NCBI GenBank assembly: GCA_963707015.1
Contig: CAVPOO010000001.1
Coordinates: 310,001 to 374,000 of the forward strand
From: CAVPOO01 sp963707015
GTDB taxonomy: Bacteria > Pseudomonadota > Gammaproteobacteria > Thiohalobacterales > Thiohalobacteraceae
Direction: 5' to 3'
Length of the DNA: 64,000 bases
Shown here piece by piece: positions 8,686 through 16,343 of the stretch. The notes beneath the pieces are model-generated. The model searched no databases and had not been told where the DNA came from. It was given only the letters and a program-made list of their open reading frames with translations. Numbering within the stretch: the first letter of the stretch is position 1; each line of letters begins with the position of its first letter. A program made the translations under genes and the position numbers.

Positions 8686-9492
8686 ATGCTGCGCTTTTTC
8701 ATCGTATTCCTATCTCTCACCTTTCCGCTGTTCGCCACCGGTGAAACGCTTCTGTTGTTACAGGGGTATCTCGAGGATGGAGACTACTGGCGTAAAACCG
8801 GTATTACGCGCATATTGGGGGAGGCGGGCTGGCATGATGCGGGGCACCTTCGTCTCGGACCGCAGGGAGTCCGGTCGACACGACCACCGCCAGGCAGTAA
8901 CCCCAGATTCTATACCGTAAGCCTGCCAAGCGAGGCGCCATTACTGACCCAGCACGGCTATCTAGAACAGTATCTTGCCTATATCCAGCAACAAAACCCT
9001 CATGACTCTCTGGTCCTGGTCGGCCATTCTGCGGGGGGAATCCTGGGGCGCCTTTACATGGTGCAGCACCCGGAGGCGGGCGTGGATACACTTATCACCA
9101 TTGCCAGTCCGCACCTTGGAACGGATACCGCGGAAATCGGCGTGGCTGCGGGACAAAGCCCACTCGCCTGGATCGCTCCCCTGCTTGGTGCTGGGGTTTT
9201 CAACCGGTCCCAAGCCTTATACCGAGATCTCATTCGGGAGCAGCCGGGCAGCCTGCTCTTCTGGCTCAACCGCCAGGAACACCCGAAAGCACGCTACCTC
9301 TCCATTGTACGTAAAGAGGATGGTGCCCTCGGTTTCGGTGACTTGGTGGTTCCAGCCTGGAGTCAGGACATGAACAATGTCTACGCCCTGAGGGGCCGCG
9401 CGCGCAGTATCACCGTGGGTGGTAATCACGGACTGACTGAGTCAGATGGTGCCCTGCTGGTACGGATCCTTGACCGACTCAAGAGCACCTGA
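8686..9492 (+). CDS. Secreted alpha/beta hydrolase (lipase-like)
   Basis: 268 residues with an N-terminal signal peptide (MLRFFIVFLSLTFPLFATG). The nucleophile elbow VGHSAGGILG places the catalytic Ser at residue 115, and LLLLQGYLEDGDYW is the likely oxyanion-hole strand. A late ITVGGNHGLTES supplies the probable catalytic His, with the acid residue before it. The overall pattern (ASPHLGTDTAE after the elbow) resembles PGAP1/lipase-class-2 hydrolases that act on lipids or esters. The substrate is not deducible. It is monocistronic. Confidence 0.85.
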   Translation: MLRFFIVFLSLTFPLFATGETLLLLQGYLEDGDYWRKTGITRILGEAGWHDAGHLRLGPQGVRSTRPPPGSNPRFYTVSLPSEAPLLTQHGYLEQYLAYIQQQNPHDSLVLVGHSAGGILGRLYMVQHPEAGVDTLITIASPHLGTDTAEIGVAAGQSPLAWIAPLLGAGVFNRSQALYRDLIREQPGSLLFWLNRQEHPKARYLSIVRKEDGALGFGDLVVPAWSQDMNNVYALRGRARSITVGGNHGLTESDGALLVRILDRLKST

Positions 9493-9927
9493 GCCGCGGC
9501 CGCCCGCCGTCGCGCTGTCTTCGAACTCCTAACCTTCTGTGTCGTCTTTGTGTTCACGGTGCTTCGTCGCACCGGGTTGGCGCCCCGATCTCTGTCCTAA
9601 CCCGACCCGCTCTACCGGGCGGTCGGCGCTGTGCAGCCGCAGAGCGTGCCATCGAGGGATGCATGCGTATGCGTCTGGCTGATCAGCCGGGGTGGGGGAC
9701 GGCACCGCTGGCGAGGTTGCGACCGATGCGGCAGTAGCGGGCACGGTCGTCGTGCATGCCAGGCGCAGCGTCCTCACATCCCGCGAGTGCCACTCGGTTT
9801 ACAGGACTTATCATCAGTGCGTGTCTCGGGGAACGCAGCGACGATCCGCTTGGCTCGAGATAGCAGCGAGATCAACGTAGACGAACCGACACGTCGGCCC
9901 GTTTGGTGGCTCGTCCGGAGATGGCAG
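9493..9927. other. 435 bases without a supported gene
   Basis: The open frames here (for example 9529-9777 minus) are Pro/Thr/Arg-rich with no SD and look like non-coding readings of GC-rich DNA. Confidence 0.5.
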
Positions 9928-10176
9928 TTACCCAACCAGTTTCAATCGAATCCGACCGCGCATGGGAAAGGTGAGAATGTCGCGTTGTCGCCGGACTTCC
10001 TGCAGATAGAGCTTGCCGGCCCGAAAGCCTTCGCGGAATGACAAGCGAAGGTGCTCAACACGGCTGATTTGCCCACCACGAAGTGCATGCTCAAATCCCG
10101 AGCGGAACCGATCTTTGATAAGGTGCCTGGGGATTTTCACCCCGATATCCTCTAGCTTGGGGTATACATCCCTCAC
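9928..10176 (-). CDS. Small basic protein, unknown function
   Basis: 82 residues from a GTG at 10176, chosen because the strong SD AGAGGAGGG lies 5 bases upstream. An upstream reading of the same frame would start at 10221 without an SD. The sequence is rich in Arg and aromatic residues (GVKIPRHLIKDRFRSGFEHA, SFREGFRAGKLYLQEVRR). No signal peptide or membrane helix is seen, and no family is recognised. Confidence 0.5.
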   Translation of the reverse strand: MRDVYPKLEDIGVKIPRHLIKDRFRSGFEHALRGGQISRVEHLRLSFREGFRAGKLYLQEVRRQRDILTFPMRGRIRLKLVG

Positions 10177-10345
10177 AGCGTCCCTCCTCTTTCCAGTCCT
10201 CAACAGGACTTTCGGACGCATGAGCGAATGCCTTTAATCCACAAAAAACTCTCGGACACGAGAACTTACAAACCGTGTTCTGGCGACTCAATCGGCAAGC
10301 CACGAAAACAATTCTGTGTGTGGGGGGATTGATTGTCAGTGAACG

Positions 10346-10759
10346 CTACTCGAAGGCGGGCAGCGGGCCCTCCAGTAACCAGACACTACTTTCTGCATCC
10401 CAGCGCCAGCGTTGGCGGTCCACCAGTTGCCGCTCCTTCATGGTGTCCTTGTCATAATAGCGAATATCCACCGTAAGCTGTGCCTCGTTCCGATCCTCGG
10501 ACATGTTCTGATTGACAACTTCATAGGAGGTCACCGCAAACTGCTTGAGCCATTCGAAATCTGGCGCGTGGCCGCCCTCTTCGTCCGGTTTTCGGAAACT
10601 GTTGGCGACGTCATAACTGCCCCAGCGTATCGCCTTCTCGTACTGATGTATGGTGTAGTCATAGCGGTTCATTTTCTTCTCCGTCTCATACGTTGCACAC
10701 CCAACCATCAGCGCCAGCGTGAGGAATACCGCAACCCGAGGGACCCACAGCTCTGCCAT
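10346..10759 (-). CDS. Small lipoprotein
   Basis: 137 residues from the ATG at 10759, chosen because it starts a lipoprotein signal (VAVFLTLALMVGCATYETEK, lipobox LMVGC). The mature part contains IHQYEKAIRWGSYDVANSFR and ends in LVDRQRWRWDAESSVWLLEG. This pattern, a conserved alpha-beta unit with YDYTIHQYEKAIRW, is seen in proteobacterial lipoproteins of unknown role. It is anchored to a membrane in the periplasm. The TTG/GTG alternatives further upstream would destroy the lipoprotein signal. Confidence 0.8.
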   Translation of the reverse strand: MAELWVPRVAVFLTLALMVGCATYETEKKMNRYDYTIHQYEKAIRWGSYDVANSFRKPDEEGGHAPDFEWLKQFAVTSYEVVNQNMSEDRNEAQLTVDIRYYDKDTMKERQLVDRQRWRWDAESSVWLLEGPLPAFE

Positions 10760-11027
10760 TGCTCTCTGTTCTCCAGGTACCTGTCGAAGACTGTATCGGA
10801 ATCGGAACGGTAGCGAAGTTACGTTCGACTTACAACACGCAATCTGGAGAGACCTGTGTGCCGCAACAGTCACACGGCTGCCCACGCGAATCGATATCCC
10901 TCGATCCTCCACCTGCGGCTACCACCCACGGGACAAACGGAAACCATCACGATCTTTCAGTCAATTAATCTATGCCGCATTATCGTCAGACACCGCTTGG
11001 GAGGCCTCCGACGAATCGGAGACGACA

Positions 11028-12404
11028 TCATGCGACAGGCGGACTCTCCGTTTCGCGTTCGTTGATCTGCGCGTAGTGCTGCAACAGGTAAATCACCAGA
11101 AGAATCGCCGGCACCCCGAGGAGCCCCGCATACAGGAAGAAACTGGCATAACCAACGGTGTCGACGGTCCAGCCGGCAAAACCGCCGATAAACTTTGCCG
11201 GCAAAGTCATAAGCGAGCTGAACAGCGCATACTGGGTAGCGGTATACGAAGTATTTGTCAGGCTCGACAGGTAAGCGATGAACGCCGACGTCGCGAATCC
11301 CCCGCTGAGGTTGTCCGCACTGACAACTACGGCCAAGGTAACCAGTTTCGGTTCACTGACCGCGAGCCAGACAAACAACAGGTTGGTTGCGGCAATGAGT
11401 ATTGCCCCGGCGAGGAGCGGCCGCAGAATACCGAACCTGACCACCAGCACGCCACCCAACCCGGCACCTGCGATAGTCATGAGAAAACCAAAAATCTTAG
11501 TGACATTGGCGATGTCAGTCTTGGTGAAGCCCAGGTCAAGATAGAACGGGTTGGCCATTACGCCCATCGTAATGTCACTGAGTTTGTAAGAACCGACAAC
11601 CAGCAGAATGACGAGGGCGATACGGCCATTACGCCGGAAAAACTCTACAAAGGGACTGACTACAGCATCTGTAAACCAGGCGACCACACGGGCCAGCGGG
11701 GCGCGCTTGCCCTGCACGCCGATGGTCGCCTCCAGTTGGGCTTCCAGTGCATGGGTGCGCTGGTCTTTTGCGTGCACAGGCTCCCGAACGATGAGAGTCG
11801 TCACAATACCCACCCCCATGAGCGCCGCCATGCAAAGATAGGCGATTGACCAGGAGTACGCCGCGGCAATATAAAAGGCGCCCGCACCCGCTGCCAGTAA
11901 GGCGAGCCTGTAGCCAAGCACATAGGTCGCCGCCATGGCACCCTGAAGCCGTTGATCCACGGCTTCAATCCGATAGGCGTCAACGGTGATATCCTGGGTT
12001 GCCGAGCCAAACGCGACCAGGAGCGCGAGGACAGCAATCCGCGTCAGATCGGAATGCGGGTCCGTCAATGCCATGCCGGCAAGGCCGAAGGCAATGGTGA
12101 CTTGTGCAACAAACATCCAGGAACGCCGCTTGCCCAGTAACCGCGTCAACAATGGCAGGGGCAGGCGATCAACGACCGGCGCCCAGAACACCTTGATGGA
12201 ATACGTGATACCGACCCAACTGAAAAAGCCGATGGTTGTTCGCCCTATGTCCTCATCATGCAGCCAGGCGGACAAGGTTGAAAATACCAGAAGAAAGGGC
12301 AGGCCCGCGGCGAAGCCGAGAAAGATCATCCCCACGACGCGGGGCCGCGTGTAAATCAGTGCGGCTTCGCGCCAGCTACTCATCCTTTCTTTTCCACTAC
12401 GCAT
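11028..12404 (-). CDS. ampG: AmpG-family MFS permease
   Basis: 458 residues, about 12 transmembrane helices. The N-terminal segment (RPRVVGMIFLGFAAGLPFLL) and the SATQDITVDAYRIE motif in the helix 4-5 region are signatures of AmpG-type permeases. These import anhydromuropeptides from peptidoglycan turnover into the cytoplasm for recycling; related proteins may carry other ligands. A second Met 7 codons in (MSSWREAALIYTRP) could be the true start. No ampD, nagZ or ampC is next to it, so the muropeptide role rests on the family alone. Confidence 0.88.
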   Translation of the reverse strand: MRSGKERMSSWREAALIYTRPRVVGMIFLGFAAGLPFLLVFSTLSAWLHDEDIGRTTIGFFSWVGITYSIKVFWAPVVDRLPLPLLTRLLGKRRSWMFVAQVTIAFGLAGMALTDPHSDLTRIAVLALLVAFGSATQDITVDAYRIEAVDQRLQGAMAATYVLGYRLALLAAGAGAFYIAAAYSWSIAYLCMAALMGVGIVTTLIVREPVHAKDQRTHALEAQLEATIGVQGKRAPLARVVAWFTDAVVSPFVEFFRRNGRIALVILLVVGSYKLSDITMGVMANPFYLDLGFTKTDIANVTKIFGFLMTIAGAGLGGVLVVRFGILRPLLAGAILIAATNLLFVWLAVSEPKLVTLAVVVSADNLSGGFATSAFIAYLSSLTNTSYTATQYALFSSLMTLPAKFIGGFAGWTVDTVGYASFFLYAGLLGVPAILLVIYLLQHYAQINERETESPPVA

Positions 12405-12501
12405 CCAAGATACGTGCCTTTGCGCACACCGGGATTGCAGACTCGAAACTGTATTACCGTGACCGATCTGTTTGCACCGCGCGGACCACCCTCTGGAACC
12501 A

Positions 12502-12699
12502 TCAACTCAACGGCTTCCGCAACTGCGCGATCAACACACCGTACTCGCGCCCCAGTTCTTCCAGCGTCTCGATTTCAAAGCGTGATGCCGGCTCACCGGT
12601 GGCTTTTATTTGACGCTGGATCTTCTGCATCCTTTCGACCAGTCTATCTAACCGCGTGAGAATGGCCGTGTATTCATGTTCAGGTTTCTGTGCTTCCAT
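12502..12699 (-). CDS. Small coiled-coil protein
   Basis: 65 residues from the ATG at 12699, which has the SD AGGGGGCG six bases upstream; a GTG at 12717 in the same frame is possible. It is almost wholly helical and charged (YTAILTRLDRLVERMQKIQR), suggesting a coiled coil. It is divergently placed from another small helical protein at 12926, with a palindromic operator-like site between them. No family is recognised. Confidence 0.6.
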   Translation of the reverse strand: MEAQKPEHEYTAILTRLDRLVERMQKIQRQIKATGEPASRFEIETLEELGREYGVLIAQLRKPLS

Positions 12700-12822
12700 G
12701 ATATTCGCCCCCTGCACTCTGCTATATTGAAAACTTCACAGCGACGATAAAGCTAATTAACCAATTTTTAATATATTAGCTTATTCAATGTGATAGCGCA
12801 CAATTCAATTACCTTGTCCAGG

Positions 12823-12850
12823 TTGTGTCAATCTATTGTGGTTGACACAA
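12823..12850. promoter_or_regulatory. Perfect 9-bp inverted repeat overlapping a -35-like element
   Basis: TTGTGTCAA (12823-12831) and TTGACACAA (12842-12850) are exact reverse complements with a 10-base spacer, centred between the divergent small genes at 12502-12699 and 12926-13120. The right arm contains TTGACA, which could be the -35 element of a plus-strand promoter. The surrounding DNA is much more AT-rich than the rest of the window. It is probably an operator, but the regulator is unknown. Confidence 0.6.
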
Positions 12851-12925
12851 AGCGCGAGCCGGAGCTAAAAGATAGCAACACCCTCACCCCAATAATGCAA
12901 TTTATTCTGGTGCAGAGGAGACGCG

Positions 12926-13120
12926 ATGGAAATCTCAAACCTTGATGTTAACCGACTGTCTGGGATGAGCAGGGTTGAACAGGCATGGATGATAGAAACT
13001 GCGGAACGCAAGCTGGATGAACTTGAGCGACGTCTCTCCGATGACTCCGAGTCCCTCAGGACGATCGAGAGCATGCGACGCCAGATCGTGGAGATACAGC
13101 GACAGCTCTACGGCTGTTAA
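12926..13120 (+). CDS. Small helical protein
   Basis: 64 residues with a good SD (AGAGGAG, 6 bases before ATG). The sequence is amphipathic and charged (MIETAERKLDELERRLSDDS, MRRQIVEIQRQLYGC), predicting a coiled coil ending in a Cys. It lies behind the 12823-12850 palindrome and in front of a strong hairpin. No family is recognised. Confidence 0.65.
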   Translation: MEISNLDVNRLSGMSRVEQAWMIETAERKLDELERRLSDDSESLRTIESMRRQIVEIQRQLYGC

Positions 13121-13137
13121 GAGATCACGCGAGACAG

Positions 13138-13170
13138 AAACCCGGAGCGGGCTACGCCCGCCCCGGGTTT
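13138..13170. terminator. Hairpin between convergent genes
   Basis: AAACCCGG (13138-13145) and CCGGGTTT (13163-13170) enclose a second stem, GCGGGC/GCCCGC, with a TAC loop. The flanking AAA and TTT make it symmetrical, so it may end transcripts from both the small gene at 12926 and the coiled-coil secreted gene at 13181. Confidence 0.7.
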
Positions 13171-13180
13171 ACTCAACTCT

Positions 13181-14083
13181 TCAATAACCCGGCGGGATTG
13201 GATAACCCCCGTAGCCATACTGATACTGACCATAGTCATACGGATCAAGTTGATAGGGTCGACCGTAACCTCCCCTGGGACCAGCCGGGCCTTGCCTGAA
13301 CCCCCAAGGCTCCTCGCCCGTCTCACCCAGAATCTCTGTCAGCAGCTCCCGGTGCGCGTCCATATACACTCTGCGTTCTTCCGGCGACATCGTATCAAGC
13401 TTTTCACGCAGCCCAGCAATCTGAAGCTGCCTTTCCCTGGCGCGTTTAGCCATTTCGTCATGCTGTTTCAATAACTTCTGCTGCCGTGCCCGTGACTCTT
13501 CGAGCATTTTCTCCCGGCGCTTCTTCGCCTCCTCAATCATCTCGTCCCAGTGTGCGGTAAGATAGTTATCACCCTCCTCGGCGCGCTTGCGCAGTTCTTC
13601 ATAGCGTTCAGCGACCCGCGCCTCGCGTTCCTCAGCGCGCTTCAGCAGATTTTCTTCCCGTTTCGCTCGATAAACATCCCAATCCTCCGCGCTCATCTCA
13701 TAGCGACCCCTAGGTCCAACGCGCCGCACTGATGCCGGCTGATCAGCCTCAACCGCCTCCTCTGCAGGTTGAGCCGCGGGCGCCGTTGTCGGGCTGGTTT
13801 CCTGGGCCGCAGGCTCTTCCTTCACGATAACGGCTGCCTCCGACACGGCCTCCTTTTCCGTTTCGACCACCGTCTCCGCTGCGACTTCCTGAACCACCGT
13901 GGGGCTGGTTTCCTGAACCGCAGGCTTCTGCTCCACGACAGCGGCTGCCGGAGGTATCGCCTCCTGCGTCATCCCGACCACTGCCGCGTGCGCCTCCGGC
14001 AAAGCCATTTTCTGGCCAGACACCCCCGAAGCCGCAAAGAGGACCACCGAGGATACTGAAATCACTAGGGAATGCTTCTTCAT
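13181..14083 (-). CDS. Secreted coiled-coil protein with Gly/Tyr/Pro tail
   Basis: 300 residues. It has an N-terminal signal peptide (MKKHSLVISVSSVVLFAASG), then an Ala/Val/Glu/Pro-rich region (about 30-120) containing the duplicated motif QETSPT, then a long charged helix (about 130-245, EERERRAEEREARVAERYEE-like heptads ending in MSPEERRVYMDAHRELLTEI), and finally a Gly/Tyr/Pro tail (YGQYQYGYGGYPIPPGY). The tail resembles the sulfur-globule-like proteins at the window start and at 20075. It is probably periplasmic. It could be a structural or scaffolding partner of globules, but this is inference from composition. Confidence 0.7.
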   Translation of the reverse strand: MKKHSLVISVSSVVLFAASGVSGQKMALPEAHAAVVGMTQEAIPPAAAVVEQKPAVQETSPTVVQEVAAETVVETEKEAVSEAAVIVKEEPAAQETSPTTAPAAQPAEEAVEADQPASVRRVGPRGRYEMSAEDWDVYRAKREENLLKRAEEREARVAERYEELRKRAEEGDNYLTAHWDEMIEEAKKRREKMLEESRARQQKLLKQHDEMAKRARERQLQIAGLREKLDTMSPEERRVYMDAHRELLTEILGETGEEPWGFRQGPAGPRGGYGRPYQLDPYDYGQYQYGYGGYPIPPGY

Positions 14084-14550
14084 TGGTCTACCTCTTGTTG
14101 TTCTGTGTTATACCCCGCGACGGGATACACAACTAATGTTAGTCAAAAACCCGTGGTAAATGTACCTGAGCACCCTGACGGGCCGGCGTTTTAGGATAGC
14201 ACAGGATCGCGCTGAGCCTGGCGAACCGCCCCCCCGCTACTCGCCCTGCGACGCCCGTGCAGCCAGAGTTTTTCTCGTCGTCATGCTGAGTTCCATGGGT
14301 GCACCGCCTTTCCCACTCTCAGGCAGGCTGACTGTGATATCCAAGATAGCCCAAGACTAGCCCCCGCAAGCACCGGGGCTAGTCGAGGCCGTGCCGCTCT
14401 CTGCCCGTTACTCAGCCTGGCCGGCAGAGCCATTCATCCGGCATGCAGGACATGGGGCTTCTTGTTCGGCGCTTCGTCTGAAAGGCGATTTGTTTCCATC
14501 GGATCAAACCAACACAATAGACGCTCTGACACTATGGCGAGGACCAAGGC
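14084..14550. other. 467-base gap with a strong hairpin at 14355-14384
   Basis: No gene is supported. GACTAGCCCC (14355-14364) and GGGGCTAGTC (14375-14384) form a perfect 10-bp stem with a 10-base loop. No T-tract follows, so it is not a classical terminator. It lies about 165 bases before moaB and could be part of a leader or a small repeat. Confidence 0.5.
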
Positions 14551-15072
14551 ATGCTGGAAAAGCGCACTTTTATCCCGCTCAAAATCGCTATTATGACCGT
14601 CTCGGATTCACGCAGCGAAGAGACCGACACGTCTGGCAAGACTCTCGTAGACCGGTTGCTTGCTGCGGGCCACGATCTGGCAGAAAAGTGCATTGTGCCC
14701 GACAACGTCTATCAGATCCGCGCCATTATCTCGCGGTGGGTAGCGGATTCCGGCATCCAGGTCGTGATGACGACGGGCGGCACAGGCCTCACGGGACGCG
14801 ACGGGACACCCGAGGCGGTGCGTGTGCTGCTCGACAAGGAGATCGAAGGGTTTGGTGAAGTATTTCGTACCATCTCCTACGAGGAGATACAGACGTCGAC
14901 AATCCAGTCCCGTGCGCTGGCTGGTGTCGCTAACGGCACCTATATCTTCTGCCTGCCGGGGTCACGAGGCGCCTGTAAGACCGCCTGGGACAGGCTCATT
15001 CAACACCAGCTCGACTATCGCACCAGCCCCTGCAATCTGGTCGAGCTGATGCCACGCCTAACGGAGACCTAG
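14551..15072 (+). CDS. moaB: Molybdenum cofactor biosynthesis protein B
   Basis: 173 residues. MoaB/MogA proteins bind molybdopterin and catalyse or assist its adenylylation before molybdate insertion. Visible signatures are the N-terminal LKIAIMTVSDSR and the MPT-binding motif MTTGGTGLTGRDGTPEAV. The C-terminal GTYIFCLPGSRGACKTAWD is also typical of the family. It is longer than MogA and fits MoaB. No other moa/moe gene is nearby. Its 3' end overlaps the convergent peptidase-like gene by 15 bases. Confidence 0.95.
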   Translation: MLEKRTFIPLKIAIMTVSDSRSEETDTSGKTLVDRLLAAGHDLAEKCIVPDNVYQIRAIISRWVADSGIQVVMTTGGTGLTGRDGTPEAVRVLLDKEIEGFGEVFRTISYEEIQTSTIQSRALAGVANGTYIFCLPGSRGACKTAWDRLIQHQLDYRTSPCNLVELMPRLTET

Positions 15073-15531
15073 CAGTCTCTCGGACTGCTCACCCCGCAGA
15101 TAAGGCGCCAGGCGGGCGGCACGCTGCCTGCCTGCTCCATGCACCGGCGAGGCCCCGCCACCCGACATGAAGAACTGGTACGCGGCCAATACCACTTCCC
15201 GCGGCGCGTTCTGGGCCGCCCACTGATCCGCCTCGATTTCCATGCGCTCCGGCTTGATTCTGCGCAGCGGATGTCCCAGCACGATGTGCCCGTACTCGTG
15301 CCAGCGCGAAAACTGGCACAGGGCGCGTCCCGCCTGCGCACAGACAACGGGATTGAATACGATCACGGGCCCGCGCCCACGCACGACCTTCACCTCGGCA
15401 AAATCCTGCAAGTTGAAATCAGGGATCTCGGGGACCAGTTGCGGGAACTTCTTGGGGACCGGCAAGGCGATTTCACTCGAGAACAGGAGAAATCCAGTAG
15501 CCAGCGCCAGAAAGACATTCCTTTGCACCAT
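15058..15531 (-). CDS. Secreted HEYGH metallopeptidase-like protein
   Basis: 157 residues with an N-terminal signal peptide (VFLALATGFLLFSSEIA). The motif RWHEYGHIVLGH supplies HExxH (His78, Glu79, His82), and MEIEADQWAA about 20 residues later has the E..(A)D pattern of a third zinc ligand in gluzincins. Upstream, AGRALCQFSRW and VCAQAG contain Cys residues. The protein is small for a protease and the family was not recognised. It is convergent with and overlaps moaB by 15 bases. Confidence 0.7.
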   Translation of the reverse strand: MVQRNVFLALATGFLLFSSEIALPVPKKFPQLVPEIPDFNLQDFAEVKVVRGRGPVIVFNPVVCAQAGRALCQFSRWHEYGHIVLGHPLRRIKPERMEIEADQWAAQNAPREVVLAAYQFFMSGGGASPVHGAGRQRAARLAPYLRGEQSERLLGLR

Positions 15532-15646
15532 CCGTCACCTCCGTTCACGCTACGATAACAATCAGGATAATGTATATACCATACAATCAACTGATAACAG
15601 TTCCCAATCAAGCACTGTTGCGGTAGGCTGGTGGGCCGGCCACGGC

Positions 15647-16330
15647 TCATGCGCCTGCCCCATGGGGCATGGCAAGCATCACCATCTCTACGATGGTGTC
15701 CACAGACAAACGATCCGTGTTAACAACCAGATCGTACGCCTCTGGCCTAGAGGTATCCCCGCCCAGAAAGTCGCGGACAAATGCTGCGCGTCGGCTGTTC
15801 ACTTCGGTAACCCTGCGCCCGGCCTCCACCAGATCGATCCCCTTGCGCTTGGCGATGCGCCCCGCGCACACATCGCGCGAGCCAACCACGCGAAGCCGGA
15901 ATTGTTGCTGATCGCGAAGGATGAAATTAGCGCCTCGACCAAGAATTACCCCGCCGGTTTGAGAGATTGCAAGCACCACCTTCACCAGATAACCAAGATA
16001 CGCGTCTCGGGACAGGCTCTTGCCGGTAACAAATGCACGCCACCAGTCGCCCTTGATGGCCTTGACGCGCTCATCGAGGCGTTCGACCAGTTCGACATCA
16101 ACCTGCGCGCGCCTGGCGACCCCTTCGAGTATCTCGCGATCGCAGCAACGTACGCCAAGCCGCGCCGCCAGTGTCTCTGCCACCACTCTGCCCAACGACC
16201 CATAGGTGCGCGATACTGTTACCACAGGTGGATGAGGCGAGTGAGCCTGCTTTTTCGCCGCGGCTCCTCTTGCCGCTGCCAGCTCAACACCAATCAGCGC
16301 CTCGATCACTCTCTCGACATTGCACTTCAT
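15647..16330 (-). CDS. Cytidylate-kinase-like protein
   Basis: 227 residues from the ATG at 16330. The N-terminal nucleotide-binding region is VVTVSRTYGSLGRVVAETLA with CCDREILEGVA after it, the layout of the cytidylate-kinase-like family (Cytidylate_kin2). The P-loop Gly-Ser-Gly-Gly is changed to Gly-Ser-Leu-Gly, so kinase activity is uncertain. A second family hallmark, GGVILGRGANFIL, is intact, as is VGSRDVCAGRIAKRKG. The start lies 13 bases after the subtilase stop, so it is probably the last gene of that operon. Confidence 0.8.
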   Translation of the reverse strand: MKCNVERVIEALIGVELAAARGAAAKKQAHSPHPPVVTVSRTYGSLGRVVAETLAARLGVRCCDREILEGVARRAQVDVELVERLDERVKAIKGDWWRAFVTGKSLSRDAYLGYLVKVVLAISQTGGVILGRGANFILRDQQQFRLRVVGSRDVCAGRIAKRKGIDLVEAGRRVTEVNSRRAAFVRDFLGGDTSRPEAYDLVVNTDRLSVDTIVEMVMLAMPHGAGA

Positions 16331-16343
16331 ACTTTGTAAGAGC

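Noticed and set aside
10719..11849. Plus-strand open frame of 376 codons
   Set aside because: It is the antisense shadow of the ampG gene and the lipoprotein, with a composition dominated by Arg, Gln, Asn and His.
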